Shown here piece by piece: positions 1-8,936 of a DNA stretch of 64,000 nt; the first letter of the stretch is position 1; each line of letters begins with the position of its first letter. The position numbers and the translations under genes are program-made. Source of the stretch: an uncultured Bacteroides sp. (GTDB lineage: Bacteria; Bacteroidota; Bacteroidia; Bacteroidales; Bacteroidaceae). The stretch lies in the NCBI GenBank assembly GCA_949288585.1, contig CASEKR010000005.1, positions 1 to 64,000 on the forward strand, written 5' to 3'. The notes beneath the pieces were generated by a model that saw nothing but the letters and a program-made list of their open reading frames with translations, ran no database searches and had not been told where the DNA came from.

Positions 1-61
1 CAAAAGATCCTCTATCTCAGCTATCAACTGATTATATCCAACCATAAACCATCAACTGAAC

Positions 62-412
62 ATGGAACTGAATCCCGCCGACCTTAAAGTCTTTCTGAAC
101 CACATTTATGAATTTAAGAAAGGAGTACGCCGCATGGTGTTGTACACCACCAATAAAAAATACGAAGATTTCGCCGTCAAGCGTCTGGCGAACCAACGTA
201 TCAAGTTCATTGTGCAGCAAGTGGATGACGAACGCATCAACTTGTTTTTCGGGTGTGACGAATGCATCGAAGCCATCCGCCTGTTGGTCAACCGCCCGCT
301 GAACAAACTGACACCGGAAGAGGATTTCATTTTAGGAGCAATGTTAGGATATGACATCTGCGTGCAATGCCGCCGGTATTGCGACCGAAAACAGCGGAGA
401 TTTGCATCGTAA
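62..412 (+). CDS. DUF2023 family protein
   Basis: A small soluble protein of 116 residues with no signal peptide or membrane segment. It matches my memory of the DUF2023 family, compact alpha/beta proteins of unknown function from Bacteroidetes that often sit beside a flavodoxin gene. A cysteine-rich C-terminus is visible (CDECIEA near residue 60, then C-V-Q-C and C in the last 20 residues), so metal or redox chemistry is possible but unproven. The ATG at 62 is the only sensible start. The 61 bases upstream hold no recognisable coding end, so the neighbouring gene that would help is outside the window. Family assignment is fairly sure; function is unknown. Confidence 0.85.
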   Translation: MELNPADLKVFLNHIYEFKKGVRRMVLYTTNKKYEDFAVKRLANQRIKFIVQQVDDERINLFFGCDECIEAIRLLVNRPLNKLTPEEDFILGAMLGYDICVQCRRYCDRKQRRFAS

Positions 413-503
413 ACCAAAGAATTACAACTATGAGATTACATAAAGACAAACTGAAACAGAGTATAGGCAAGTCGAGAGGATAAGTTCTGGTTCCGAAATA
501 GCA

Positions 504-580
504 ACCTGAGAAATCTAAACCTCAAGGTTAGCAGCCTAAACCTTCACTTTAGAAAGCTAAACCTTCATTATAGAAATCCT
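504..580. repeat. Short palindrome/direct repeat array, TAAACCT type
   Basis: Three units of about 21 bases follow one another, each built on CTAAACCT and its complement. Two of them, at about 536-556 and 557-577, are nearly identical direct repeats. The same CTAAACCTCA core reappears at 19943-19970. The rest of the 413-689 gap holds only a 17-codon open frame (430-483) that I do not consider a gene, and the stem-loop at 627-671. Confidence 0.6.
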
Positions 581-626
581 ACATTCGCCCTACCTTAGCA
601 AGCAGAAGCAGGATGAGGATATGACA

Positions 627-671
627 AGAGCGGATTTCCTATCCCCATAACGGGGATAAAAAATCCGCTCT
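627..671 (-). terminator. Stem-loop downstream of the caspase-like gene
   Basis: Outer arms AGAGCGGATTT and AAATCCGCTCT enclose an inner hairpin (ATCCCC/GGGGAT). It lies 18 bases past the stop of the minus-strand caspase-like gene. There is no T-run directly after the stem, so it may act as an mRNA 3' end stabiliser rather than a classic terminator. Confidence 0.6.
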
Positions 672-689
672 GCTGTCTGTTCGTTATTC

Positions 690-3497
690 TCAGAGACCTG
701 TCGGCGCAGCCGTCGCCGGTTCCGGAGAAAGTTCCTCCGGCAGGGGCGTACGCAACTGGATATCTTCCCAACCATTCCATGTCGGCGAAACCATGTATTG
801 CGGTTCCTGCATCTTACCTGTCAAAGCCGTGGCCTGCTTGACATCGGCATTCGTTTTTTCAAACAACTGCTTCATCGTAATGTCGCCCTTGGCATCCTTG
901 ATGGCTTTAATCAGGTAATAGGTATAATAACCTTGCTGCTTATCGTGGAATACGCTGGAAGTCTGGTCACCGCTACTGGACGAGAAGCTCAAAGTGTTTC
1001 CCTGGGGTACCCCCATTCTGGGTACGACACGCACACCTTTCTGCGCTATCAGAGGAGCATTGCTCTTGTAGCCACCGCTGAAGCAGGCATCCAGGAATAC
1101 ATAAGCGCCTTTGACAGGATATTGGGATAAACGTTTGTACAAATCGGCCAACGAGATGCCCAAATGGATGTTCTTACCTGTGATATCCACCGGCAGCAGG
1201 TAGGGTTCTTTCGTAGCCTCATCATTGTTGCCATGACCCGAATAATAGAATATGAGTTCAGCTTCCGGGTCGGCACTTGCCATGTTCATCAGCCAGTCCA
1301 ACTGCTCGTGCATCATACCGGCCGTTGCATTGGGCACAATATGAATCTGGCTTTCAGGCACGCCGAACGTACGCACGCAATATTCACGGAACAGCATGGC
1401 ATCATTCACCGCATAGGGCACGTTGATTTCCGCATTGGCGCCGGTCATGCTGTAATCTTCATTACCAATCACCAAAGCATAACGATGGGTATTGACAGCC
1501 CCTACCGGCACATCTTCCATCAATTCGCTGTTGTAGGTGGAAATCGTATATTTCCCCACCTCTTGGCGGGCACGCATATTGCCTTGAATCTTGATGGTAT
1601 TGGAAGAAGTCAAATATTCGCCCAGCTTAACCTTATAAGCCTCGTTCAAGTAAGAAGAATGAGAATCTTCGGTCACGCTTACCATCACAGCCACAGAGTC
1701 CCCGTCAAAACGCTTATTCACCAGGAAATCATAATCTACGGTAGCCACCTCACCGGCCGGGATACTATCCACCACCATCTCGGGCACCTCCGTATTAAAC
1801 ACGTTTCTCGGGAGTTTGAAGCTCAACTGCACGTTATGAGCCGTCTTGGCGCCAAAGTTCTGGATGGCCAGAATCAGTTTTCCGTTCTTGCCCAACGTGA
1901 TAGAAGAGCCGTCGGCAGCCAAGAACTGGTAGTCAGCTACCCGCAGACGCGGCATGGCATACTCCTGCGTGTTGACCACCAACTCCGCCGGGTCAGCGTC
2001 AAAACCATTGGCTTCGAAGGCATAGATATTTATCTTGGCCAATGCCGTAGGCATATCTTTCTTCACCAGGTAACGGAACGTATATTGTTTGGACGTGCCG
2101 GCCAGGATGTTGCCCCCGTCCAGTTCACGCGGTCCGTCGAAGAACTCATCATATCCTTGCTGCTCCGAGAAACGGAGGCGGATATTATAAGCATCCCCTT
2201 TGCCCTGGTTCTCGATAGTAAACTGGATGGCAAAACTTTCTCCGGCATCAATCACCTTGTTGGCATTGCCATCGATGAAGCTATCCACCCGAATCACCAG
2301 CATAGCAGGTTCTACGGGTACGGGCACAGGCGCTTCCGTAGCACCAGCCTCCGGTTTCGTCTGCTTCAAAGCTTCGTTATAGGCCAACAGGCGCGAAGAG
2401 AATGTATCATAAGAAGCGCCGTCTTCTATGATTTTGGACAACACGGCATATTCCGCCTTCATGTCCATATACTGGTACACACCGGCCAATCCCTGCATAT
2501 ACATCTGGGAGGTAGGCTCTTTCTCCAGGATTTTCAAGAACAATTCCTTGGCCTCCAACAGATAGCCGGACGCACGTTGACGTATCAAGGCATACTCTGC
2601 ATCATCGGCCACTTTCAGACCGCTGTTTACGATTTCCGTCGCAACGTTGAAATTGGCACGCGCAAGCCCTGTCAGCAGTTCAAAACTATCAGGAGACAAG
2701 GCATACATACGCTTATATATGTCAAGGGCTTCCATATTCTTCCCCTGGCGTTCCAAGATACGCGCCTTGATGGGCAGCACCTGCACATTGTTGGGGTCCA
2801 CCTCCAAGATGCGGTCAATGGCTCCCAAGAGTTTAGGCACATTGTTGGTGGCGATATGTACATTGACCAGATTATACAAGAAATCGAGCGACACAGGATA
2901 TTTGGCAATGGCCTCTTCCAGAATCTTTTCCTGCTCGGCATAATTCTTCTGCGACAGATAAATCAGGTTCAAATAAACATAGCAGTCCTTCTCCTGGGTC
3001 TTGTCGCCCGTAGCCAGGTACTCCCTGAACAAATCGGCCGCCTGCGCATACTTCCCCAACCCATAGGCCGACACGGCAGCAAAATAAACTACGGAAGAAT
3101 AATTGCTGGCACGGGGCAACAACTCGCTGCGGAAAATCTGCAACTTAGGCAACTCGATATAAGCAGAAGCAAAGTCAAGGCCTTTGGCCTGATTCTTCTG
3201 GTTAGAATAATAAATGGCAGCATCCAGCAACGCAGGATACATGCTGCGCAAACGGTTCTTGGCACCGTTCAGGTAAGATTCATTGCCAGAAGCAGACAAC
3301 ATTTCCAAATACTTCTGGTAGCTCTCCAGCAAATAGGCATACATGACATCCGGATTGCCGCCCTTGTCACGTTCGCTTTCAAAAAGCACATATTGTTGGT
3401 TGGCTCGTTGAGAAGCAGAGGCGGCACTTTGTGCCGCCACTTTCCCACACGCTACCAACAATGTCAAGATGATAGTCAGTGTGATTCTACTTTTCAT
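690..3497 (-). CDS. Exported TPR / CARDB-like / caspase-family (C14) protein
   Basis: A 935-residue protein with an N-terminal signal peptide (hydrophobic stretch ending near AAQS, residue 24). Residues about 30-390 are helical tetratricopeptide-like repeats; about 400-640 hold two Ig-like CARDB-type segments (NQGKGDAYNI and QNFGAKTAHNV); about 660-910 form a caspase/C14 domain. The catalytic dyad is visible: His755 in YYSGHGNND and Cys805 in FLDACFSGG. Such domains cleave after basic or acidic residues; the target here is unknown. It is the second gene of a pair, 29 bases after the WD40/OmpA-like gene. The signal peptide puts the protease in the periplasm or at the cell surface, unlike most bacterial metacaspases. 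Confidence 0.88.
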   Translation of the reverse strand: MKSRITLTIILTLLVACGKVAAQSAASASQRANQQYVLFESERDKGGNPDVMYAYLLESYQKYLEMLSASGNESYLNGAKNRLRSMYPALLDAAIYYSNQKNQAKGLDFASAYIELPKLQIFRSELLPRASNYSSVVYFAAVSAYGLGKYAQAADLFREYLATGDKTQEKDCYVYLNLIYLSQKNYAEQEKILEEAIAKYPVSLDFLYNLVNVHIATNNVPKLLGAIDRILEVDPNNVQVLPIKARILERQGKNMEALDIYKRMYALSPDSFELLTGLARANFNVATEIVNSGLKVADDAEYALIRQRASGYLLEAKELFLKILEKEPTSQMYMQGLAGVYQYMDMKAEYAVLSKIIEDGASYDTFSSRLLAYNEALKQTKPEAGATEAPVPVPVEPAMLVIRVDSFIDGNANKVIDAGESFAIQFTIENQGKGDAYNIRLRFSEQQGYDEFFDGPRELDGGNILAGTSKQYTFRYLVKKDMPTALAKINIYAFEANGFDADPAELVVNTQEYAMPRLRVADYQFLAADGSSITLGKNGKLILAIQNFGAKTAHNVQLSFKLPRNVFNTEVPEMVVDSIPAGEVATVDYDFLVNKRFDGDSVAVMVSVTEDSHSSYLNEAYKVKLGEYLTSSNTIKIQGNMRARQEVGKYTISTYNSELMEDVPVGAVNTHRYALVIGNEDYSMTGANAEINVPYAVNDAMLFREYCVRTFGVPESQIHIVPNATAGMMHEQLDWLMNMASADPEAELIFYYSGHGNNDEATKEPYLLPVDITGKNIHLGISLADLYKRLSQYPVKGAYVFLDACFSGGYKSNAPLIAQKGVRVVPRMGVPQGNTLSFSSSSGDQTSSVFHDKQQGYYTYYLIKAIKDAKGDITMKQLFEKTNADVKQATALTGKMQEPQYMVSPTWNGWEDIQLRTPLPEELSPEPATAAPTGL

Positions 3498-3526
3498 GTC
3501 TTATTTTATCATTTACAATACTGTTA

Positions 3527-5707
3527 TTACTGTACAGGAAAGGCGTCCGTGATGACAAATTCGACATTAATCTTGCGGAACTCACCTCCACGTTCCTTGG
3601 CCACTTCCACATGATACTCATATTGGTTGGCTGTATTTTGCAAAGTCTGCACATTCTTTTCAATATAATCTTTCACACCTGCGGCACGCATCAAGGCCAA
3701 TTGTTCGTTGGTTGTGATGCCCGATGCTTTGGTCACCGAGATATTATCCAGATTACCGTCCTTATAATAAGGTTCATCTACAAATTCGCCATACTGTCCG
3801 TTATAGGCAATCCGCCCACGGATAGGACTGGCATCGGCCGAACCAGTGATGACAATCTTCACCTGCTTGCCTTCCGCCAAGTATTTGGAGAAATCGCCTT
3901 CGAAAGCATTCTTGATAATCTTCATCAGAGACATGGCCGCATTCGAACGCTCTATGTTATAACCGCCCGACGGGAAGTCCTCCTTCGCGGAGAATGCCTT
4001 GTTGATCACTTCGTATTGGTAACTTACTTTATAGTTCAATATCTTGTTACCGTCAGCATCCACACCGGGCATTACCTCCGTCTTCACATCAATCTGCGTA
4101 TTTTCGGTGATCAACTTATCCTGCTTCTTCTCCTCAACCACGGCCTCCTTGATTTCCTGCAATTGCACTTCCTCACGGCTGGCCTGTTGCATGATTTCCA
4201 ACGGCACAAAGTTGTCGTCTGCCTCCAATGCAGTCAGTTTGGTGCGGCCGATATTGTCATAGATATATACCTTGTTGCTCGTTTCGTTCGTCACTTCCAC
4301 ATAAGCCAATTCAAATTCATCCTGGTCGTTGAGGACATAAACCGCATTGTCGAATTTCAGGTTCTTTCCGTCTTTGAAATCACCCAATTCACCTTGCGGC
4401 ACTTCAATGGCAATGTTAGGCAAGGATTCGAAGCCGATATTCAGCTTGCTGTTGGCAGCATCATAATCTCCCACGAAAGGATTCTCAATAGCCAAACGGT
4501 CACCGGCCAGTTCCGTCGCTACCTCTTGCGAGAACAGTTGTTGTTGCTTCAAGCGGGTCTCATCATTCACACGGATGGCATATTCTTCCATCGACTCACC
4601 CTGCATCATCTTCACCCATTCGTTCATACGGGCATCTACTTCCCTGTTCAACAACTTGCCATAGAAAGGATTCAAGCCATTGGCATCCCAGAAGACCAAA
4701 CTCTGAGGACGATTGGAAATCATGAACACATCACTATTCTGGCGATTAATGAAGAAACGGTTGGCTACCACGCCACCGGCCGGTTCTTCCAACGTCTGCT
4801 CAATAGCCCCATTCCGCAAGTTTACCACCAAAATAGATTTCCCGTCTTTCACCACGCTGATATATTTCCCTTCGGGATGGAAAGAAGGAGAAGCCAGTTT
4901 GCCACCAAACTGGTTGTAGGTTCCCGTCTGTTCCCAAGTCTTCGTGTCCAAGATTAGCAGGCTGCCTTCATCGGTGACTACGGCCAGTTGGGAGGCATCG
5001 GCCGAGAAGTCCAAACCCAACACATTACCAGCCATAGGGATGGACTTACGGAGTTCTTTCGTCTGGAAATTCCAGATATCGATATTCTTGCCCGTACCGG
5101 CTGCGATGAAATAATTGTTCGAACTCATCGCCAACACCGTAGACAAGGATTTTCCCTGTATGTAAGCTTGTGGTTCGTAAGCTCTGGTGTCATAGATAAC
5201 GATTTCACCCAACGAATTGGATACGACAAAATGGCGGGCATCCGGAGCATAGCACATGGCCAAAGGCATGTATTTCCCCTTTTGCAAGTCTTTTAACTGG
5301 CGTTCCGTCAAATTGCAAGGAGCATTGAGAGGCAACACCTCGCGTTCTTTCACGTCTTTACGCTTATCCTTCAACTCAAACATCTTCCGATTGCGCTCAC
5401 GGAAAGAATAAATCGCCACATTCTTGTCCCCACGCATCAAGGCCAGCGAGTTACCGGTCGGATTGAATGCAATCTGATCGATATTCCTGACATCTACAAT
5501 CGAAATATCCCTAAACGTGTACAACCCGCCATCATCACTCAGGAAAGCTGTGCAGAATGTTGTATTTTCAAAGGCAGCAATCCGTTTGTTTGAAGCAAAG
5601 TTACGCAGTTCATTCACTTGACCCATTACTTCTCCACTCATCAGAGCAAAAGAAAAAAACAAAGCACCGCCCAAAAACAGACGGCACCGGAAACTTCTTG
5701 TATCCAT
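3527..5707 (-). CDS. Exported WD40-like repeat protein with OmpA-like C-terminus
   Basis: A 726-residue exported protein (signal peptide residues 1-30, ending VMGQ). Residues about 35-330 read as a beta-propeller of WD40-like blades (for example FNPTGNSLALMRG, YAPDARHFVVSNS, FSADASQLAVVTD, FHPEGKYISVVKD). A middle region of about 400-560 is unassigned. The last 130 residues look like an OmpA-type peptidoglycan-binding domain: VKIVITGSADASPI followed later by NEQLALMRAAGVKDYI, matching the NxxLxxxRAxxV pattern. The protein could tether to peptidoglycan while its propeller binds a partner. It is the first gene of a two-gene unit with the caspase-like protein, which suggests that the two work together; this is inference. 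Confidence 0.82.
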   Translation of the reverse strand: MDTRSFRCRLFLGGALFFSFALMSGEVMGQVNELRNFASNKRIAAFENTTFCTAFLSDDGGLYTFRDISIVDVRNIDQIAFNPTGNSLALMRGDKNVAIYSFRERNRKMFELKDKRKDVKEREVLPLNAPCNLTERQLKDLQKGKYMPLAMCYAPDARHFVVSNSLGEIVIYDTRAYEPQAYIQGKSLSTVLAMSSNNYFIAAGTGKNIDIWNFQTKELRKSIPMAGNVLGLDFSADASQLAVVTDEGSLLILDTKTWEQTGTYNQFGGKLASPSFHPEGKYISVVKDGKSILVVNLRNGAIEQTLEEPAGGVVANRFFINRQNSDVFMISNRPQSLVFWDANGLNPFYGKLLNREVDARMNEWVKMMQGESMEEYAIRVNDETRLKQQQLFSQEVATELAGDRLAIENPFVGDYDAANSKLNIGFESLPNIAIEVPQGELGDFKDGKNLKFDNAVYVLNDQDEFELAYVEVTNETSNKVYIYDNIGRTKLTALEADDNFVPLEIMQQASREEVQLQEIKEAVVEEKKQDKLITENTQIDVKTEVMPGVDADGNKILNYKVSYQYEVINKAFSAKEDFPSGGYNIERSNAAMSLMKIIKNAFEGDFSKYLAEGKQVKIVITGSADASPIRGRIAYNGQYGEFVDEPYYKDGNLDNISVTKASGITTNEQLALMRAAGVKDYIEKNVQTLQNTANQYEYHVEVAKERGGEFRKINVEFVITDAFPVQ

Positions 5708-5743
5708 ATACTTTGGTTTAAATCATTCAGTCATATTTGGAGG

Positions 5744-5751
5744 CAAATATA
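5744..5751 (-). promoter_or_regulatory. -7 promoter element for the WD40/caspase operon
   Basis: On the minus strand this reads TATATTTG, a full match to the Bacteroides -7 consensus TAnnTTTG, about 37 bases ahead of the start codon. No clear TTTG -33 box is found at the usual spacing. Confidence 0.45.
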
Positions 5752-5862
5752 AACAAAATATTTGACACGTATTCGAGAAAGGAGACGTTTTTCCTTCCAT
5801 CCGTCATGGTTCCCGTACTAAGTATAAAAAAATAGGGACTAAACGGTATAAAAAACAACAGC

Positions 5863-7296
5863 TTATTCGCTCTTTTCCAATCCCATCTTCTTGGCACGCT
5901 GCAACATGAACTCGTAGGCTGCATCGTGCTCATTAGGAATCACTCCATCCAGAATGGCATCTTTGATAGCACTCTTCAACACACCGACCTGCTGGCACGG
6001 AGGCAAAGAAAAAACCTGCATAATCTCTTCCCCGCTGACAGGCGGCTGGAAATTGCGGATGCGGTCACGCTCTTCCAAATCCTTCAGTTTATGGCGCACC
6101 AACTGGAAATTGTTCAGAAAACGCTCCTTCCGCTCACGGTTCTTCGAAGTTATATCAGCCTCACACAGCAGCATCAGGTCGTCTATGTCGTCTCCGGCTT
6201 CAAACAAAAGGCGGCGCACCGCAGAATCAGTAACCTCCTCGTCGGCAATGACAATGGGACGCATGTGCAATCCCACCAATTTCTGCACATACTTCATCTT
6301 CTCGTTCATCGGCAGCTTCATCTTCCGGAATATGTCGGGCACCATCTTGGCTCCAACGAAATTATGATTATGGAAGGTCCATCCGACGCGCGGTTCCCAG
6401 CGTTTGGTGACAGGCTTGGCGATATCATGCAACAGGGCTGCCCAACGCAGCCACAAGTTGTCGGTTTGCTTGCTGATGTTGTCCAGCACCTCCAACGTAT
6501 GATAGAAATTATCCTTATGCCCACGCCCATTCCGCGTCTCCACGCCTTGCAGTTTAACCAGTTCCGGAAATATCAATTCCAGCAATCCGCAACGATCCAA
6601 GTCTATAAATCCTCTGGACGGAACAGGCGAAAGGATTATTTTATTCAATTCATCGGCTATGCGTTCACGCGAGATAATCGAGATACGCTCACGGTTACGC
6701 CCCAATGCCTCAAATGTATCATCGTCTATATAGAATTTCAACTGAGTGGCAAAACGGATGCAACGCATCATGCGCAAAGGGTCGTCGCTGAAAGTCACAT
6801 CCGGGTCTAACGGTGTGCGTATGGTACGCTCCTTCAAATCCCCGATGCCGTCAAACGGGTCTACCAGTTCACCGAAGCGATTGGCATTCAGACAGACAGC
6901 CAGGGCATTGATCGTAAAATCCCTCCGGTTCTGGTCATCTTCCAGAGTCCCATTCTCCACTACCGGCTTGCGCGAATCATGGGTGTACGATTCTTTTCGG
7001 GCTCCCACGAACTCGACTTCCGTTCCCCGGTATTTAAGCTGTGCCGTACCGAAATTGCGGAAAACCGAGACATGCGCCCCACGCCCCAGTCTTTTTCCCA
7101 AGGCTTCTGCCATGGCAATGCCGCTGCCCACCACGACCACGTCTATATCCTTCGAAGGGCGTTGCAGGAAGATGTCCCGTACATAACCGCCTACCACATA
7201 ACACTCCAGCCCCAGCGCATCCGCCACAGCCGAAATCTGCTTGAAAATATCATCCTTGAAATGCAGCTTCAGTTCCTCTGGTGTAAGTTCCAACAT
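5863..7296 (-). CDS. cca: CCA tRNA nucleotidyltransferase with HD domain
   Basis: Adds or repairs the 3'-CCA end of tRNAs in the cytoplasm. The class II nucleotidyltransferase signature GGYVRDIFL with the metal-binding pair in KDIDVVVVG lies in the first 60 residues; the RNA-binding motif RRDFTINALA follows; an HD phosphohydrolase motif (ALLHDIAKP) is in the middle. Length of about 480 residues is normal for the HD-containing form. I chose ATG at 7296 because the likely -7 element at 7327-7334 would place the transcript start next to the upstream ATG at 7317, leaving almost no leader; 7317 remains possible and adds seven residues. The gene is divergent from the lipoprotein gene at 7376. Confidence 0.95.
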   Translation of the reverse strand: MLELTPEELKLHFKDDIFKQISAVADALGLECYVVGGYVRDIFLQRPSKDIDVVVVGSGIAMAEALGKRLGRGAHVSVFRNFGTAQLKYRGTEVEFVGARKESYTHDSRKPVVENGTLEDDQNRRDFTINALAVCLNANRFGELVDPFDGIGDLKERTIRTPLDPDVTFSDDPLRMMRCIRFATQLKFYIDDDTFEALGRNRERISIISRERIADELNKIILSPVPSRGFIDLDRCGLLELIFPELVKLQGVETRNGRGHKDNFYHTLEVLDNISKQTDNLWLRWAALLHDIAKPVTKRWEPRVGWTFHNHNFVGAKMVPDIFRKMKLPMNEKMKYVQKLVGLHMRPIVIADEEVTDSAVRRLLFEAGDDIDDLMLLCEADITSKNRERKERFLNNFQLVRHKLKDLEERDRIRNFQPPVSGEEIMQVFSLPPCQQVGVLKSAIKDAILDGVIPNEHDAAYEFMLQRAKKMGLEKSE

Positions 7297-7326
7297 GCCG
7301 TTTTGTTTTTCTTTCATAAATGGCTG

Positions 7327-7334
7327 CAAAGATA
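7327..7334 (-). promoter_or_regulatory. -7 promoter element for cca
   Basis: TATCTTTG on the minus strand, a perfect TAnnTTTG match, just upstream of cca. It helps decide the cca start codon. Confidence 0.5.
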
Positions 7335-7347
7335 CAGATATTATTTC

Positions 7348-7355
7348 TATTTTTG
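7348..7355 (+). promoter_or_regulatory. -7 promoter element for the lipoprotein gene
   Basis: TATTTTTG, a perfect TAnnTTTG match, 20 bases ahead of the ATG at 7376. With the cca element it forms a compact divergent promoter region of about 80 bases. Confidence 0.5.
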
Positions 7356-7375
7356 CCTCCTGTAACAGAAGAACA

Positions 7376-8212
7376 ATGCTTATGAAGAGACGGATATACC
7401 TTTTTTCAGTAGCCCTTAGCTGCCTGCTGGCAGCCTGCGAGAATGTGGAAGAAAAAGCGGGAGTGAAACTGCAAGCCGCCCGCCAAGCCTATGAGAGCGG
7501 CATGTACAGCCAAGCAAAATCACTGATAGACAGCATCAAGATACTGTACCCCAAAGCCTTCGACACACGCAGGGCAGGACTCTACCTGATGCAGGATATT
7601 GAACTGGCCGAACAGCAAAAATCCCTCGCCTACCTGGATAGCCTGCTGCAAGCCGAAGAAAAGCGACTCTCAACTTTACGCAAAGATTTTGCCTTTGAGA
7701 AAGATACCGCTTACCAGCAAATCGGCCGTTACCTGGCACCGTCGCAGGTATTGGAAAAAAAACTGCACCGCTCCTACCTCCGCTTCCAGACGGACGAAAA
7801 CGGAGTGATGAGCCTGACTTCCATCTATTGCGGCAAACAAAACATCCACCATACGTCTGTGAAAGTCTTGGCGCCCGACGGCACATTCGCGCAAACACCC
7901 TCCTCAAAAGACAGCTACGAGACTTCGGACTTAGGGGGAAAAATAGAGAAAGCAGACTACAAATTAGGCGAAGACGGTGGAGTCATCTCGTTCATCAGCC
8001 TGAATAAAGACAAAAATCTCCGGGTAGAATACATAGGCGACCGCACTTACCACACGAGCCTCACCCGTGCCGACCGCCAGGCTGCCGCCGACGTGTACGC
8101 CCTCTCCCAGGTGCTCACATCCATCACCCACATCAAGCAACAACAGGACGAAGCCCATCAGAAAATCCGCTTCATCCAAGAAAACATCAAGAAAAGGAAA
8201 AAGGCAGAATAA
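7376..8212 (+). CDS. Uncharacterised lipoprotein with helical N-terminus
   Basis: A 278-residue lipoprotein: the signal sequence ends in a lipobox (SCLLAAC, Cys about residue 19). After it comes a short TPR-like helical stretch (ARQAYESGMYSQAKSLIDSIKILYP), a central beta-rich part, and a charged helical C-terminus rich in Lys/Gln (IKKRKKAE) that may form a coiled coil. I do not recognise a named family. The open frame extends upstream to 7241, but only the ATG at 7376 (or 7382) gives the lipoprotein signal and fits the promoter at 7348-7355. It is transcribed alone, divergent from cca and convergent with the Spy-like gene. Confidence 0.8.
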   Translation: MLMKRRIYLFSVALSCLLAACENVEEKAGVKLQAARQAYESGMYSQAKSLIDSIKILYPKAFDTRRAGLYLMQDIELAEQQKSLAYLDSLLQAEEKRLSTLRKDFAFEKDTAYQQIGRYLAPSQVLEKKLHRSYLRFQTDENGVMSLTSIYCGKQNIHHTSVKVLAPDGTFAQTPSSKDSYETSDLGGKIEKADYKLGEDGGVISFISLNKDKNLRVEYIGDRTYHTSLTRADRQAAADVYALSQVLTSITHIKQQQDEAHQKIRFIQENIKKRKKAE

Positions 8213-8259
8213 GAGCCACCGCACTCCGCCCCTCTCTTGGGCAGACGAGGCAGACCAAT

Positions 8260-8420
8260 AAAAAAGAGGGTGTGTCGGAATGAGTTTTGACTATCGTTTT
8301 GCTCTGTCATCCTGAACGTAGTGAAGGATCTCCTGCTGACTTTTGCTTACGGGAGATGCTTCACATGCGTTCAGCATGACAGTTTGATTGCAACGCTCAT
8401 TTTCGATACACCCTCTTTTT
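8260..8420. repeat. REP/MITE-like element nested in terminator-like arms
   Basis: Outer arms of about 24 bases (AAAAAGAGGGTGTGTCGG-type and its complement ending in CACCCTCTTTTT) enclose a core at 8306-8380 that is itself an imperfect palindrome: GTCATCCTGAACG pairs with CGTTCAGCATGAC, and GAAGGATCTCC with GGAGATGCTTC. The core belongs to a repeat type common in Bacteroidetes intergenic DNA. It lies between two convergent genes and probably also serves as a bidirectional terminator. Confidence 0.7.
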
Positions 8421-8452
8421 GTGATGCTTGCTTTCCTTGAGATGGATATAAC

Positions 8453-8914
8453 TTAATTCCTGCGCGGGCCACCCTTACCCCTCATGCCTTTCAGCAATTC
8501 CCGGTGGAAACGCATCTCCGCATGTTGCACTAAGTAAATCTTCTTGCAAGACAAAATAGTCTTGAACTTCTTAAAATAAGACTTCTCCAGGCGATCGGCA
8601 GAAATACGTGCTTCATAGACTCCGTTCAGGATTTCCTCATAACGTTCTTCGGACACATTCCCGTCTTTGCCCTCCCGAAGCAAGCCCCATGCCTTTTCAT
8701 TCAGTTGCTGCTTCCGGTCCTGCAATTCAAAATAAAGGGGGAAGAAAGCCGTGGCTTCCTCAGATGTCAGCCCGGCCTTTTCCGTGATATACGCTTGCTG
8801 TTTGGCACGGAATTCTTCTTTCGTCAAACGCTGTTCGCAGCCATCTGCCGCCCAAAGCAAAGAGGTGGACGCACACGCCACTACCCATAATAGAACAAAT
8901 AACTTTTTTATCAT
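8453..8914 (-). CDS. Small exported Spy/CpxP-like protein
   Basis: About 153 residues with a cleavable signal peptide (IKKLFVLLWVV...SLLWA). The mature part is almost all helical and charged, with an LTxxEAxxFFPLYFEL stretch that resembles the LTxxQ-type repeats of Spy/CpxP periplasmic stress proteins. It is the third gene of an operon behind an ECF sigma factor and its presumed anti-sigma partner, so it may sense or buffer envelope stress; this is inference from context. The ATG at 8914 places the signal peptide at the very N-terminus; a GTG at 8926 would add four residues. Confidence 0.72.
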   Translation of the reverse strand: MIKKLFVLLWVVACASTSLLWAADGCEQRLTKEEFRAKQQAYITEKAGLTSEEATAFFPLYFELQDRKQQLNEKAWGLLREGKDGNVSEERYEEILNGVYEARISADRLEKSYFKKFKTILSCKKIYLVQHAEMRFHRELLKGMRGKGGPRRN

Positions 8915-8936
8915 CTTCCGATTCACAAAATTAAAA

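Noticed and set aside
430..483. A 17-codon open frame after the DUF2023 gene
   Set aside because: Too short, no known peptide family, no ribosome site better than chance.
504..580. Possible CRISPR array
   Set aside because: The units are short, adjoining and palindromic without unique spacers, and no cas gene is near.
1164..3614. An 816-codon plus-strand open frame opposite the caspase-like gene
   Set aside because: Composition is that of an antisense shadow (many His, Gln, Arg); there is no signal, domain or promoter, while the minus-strand protein has clear TPR and caspase motifs.
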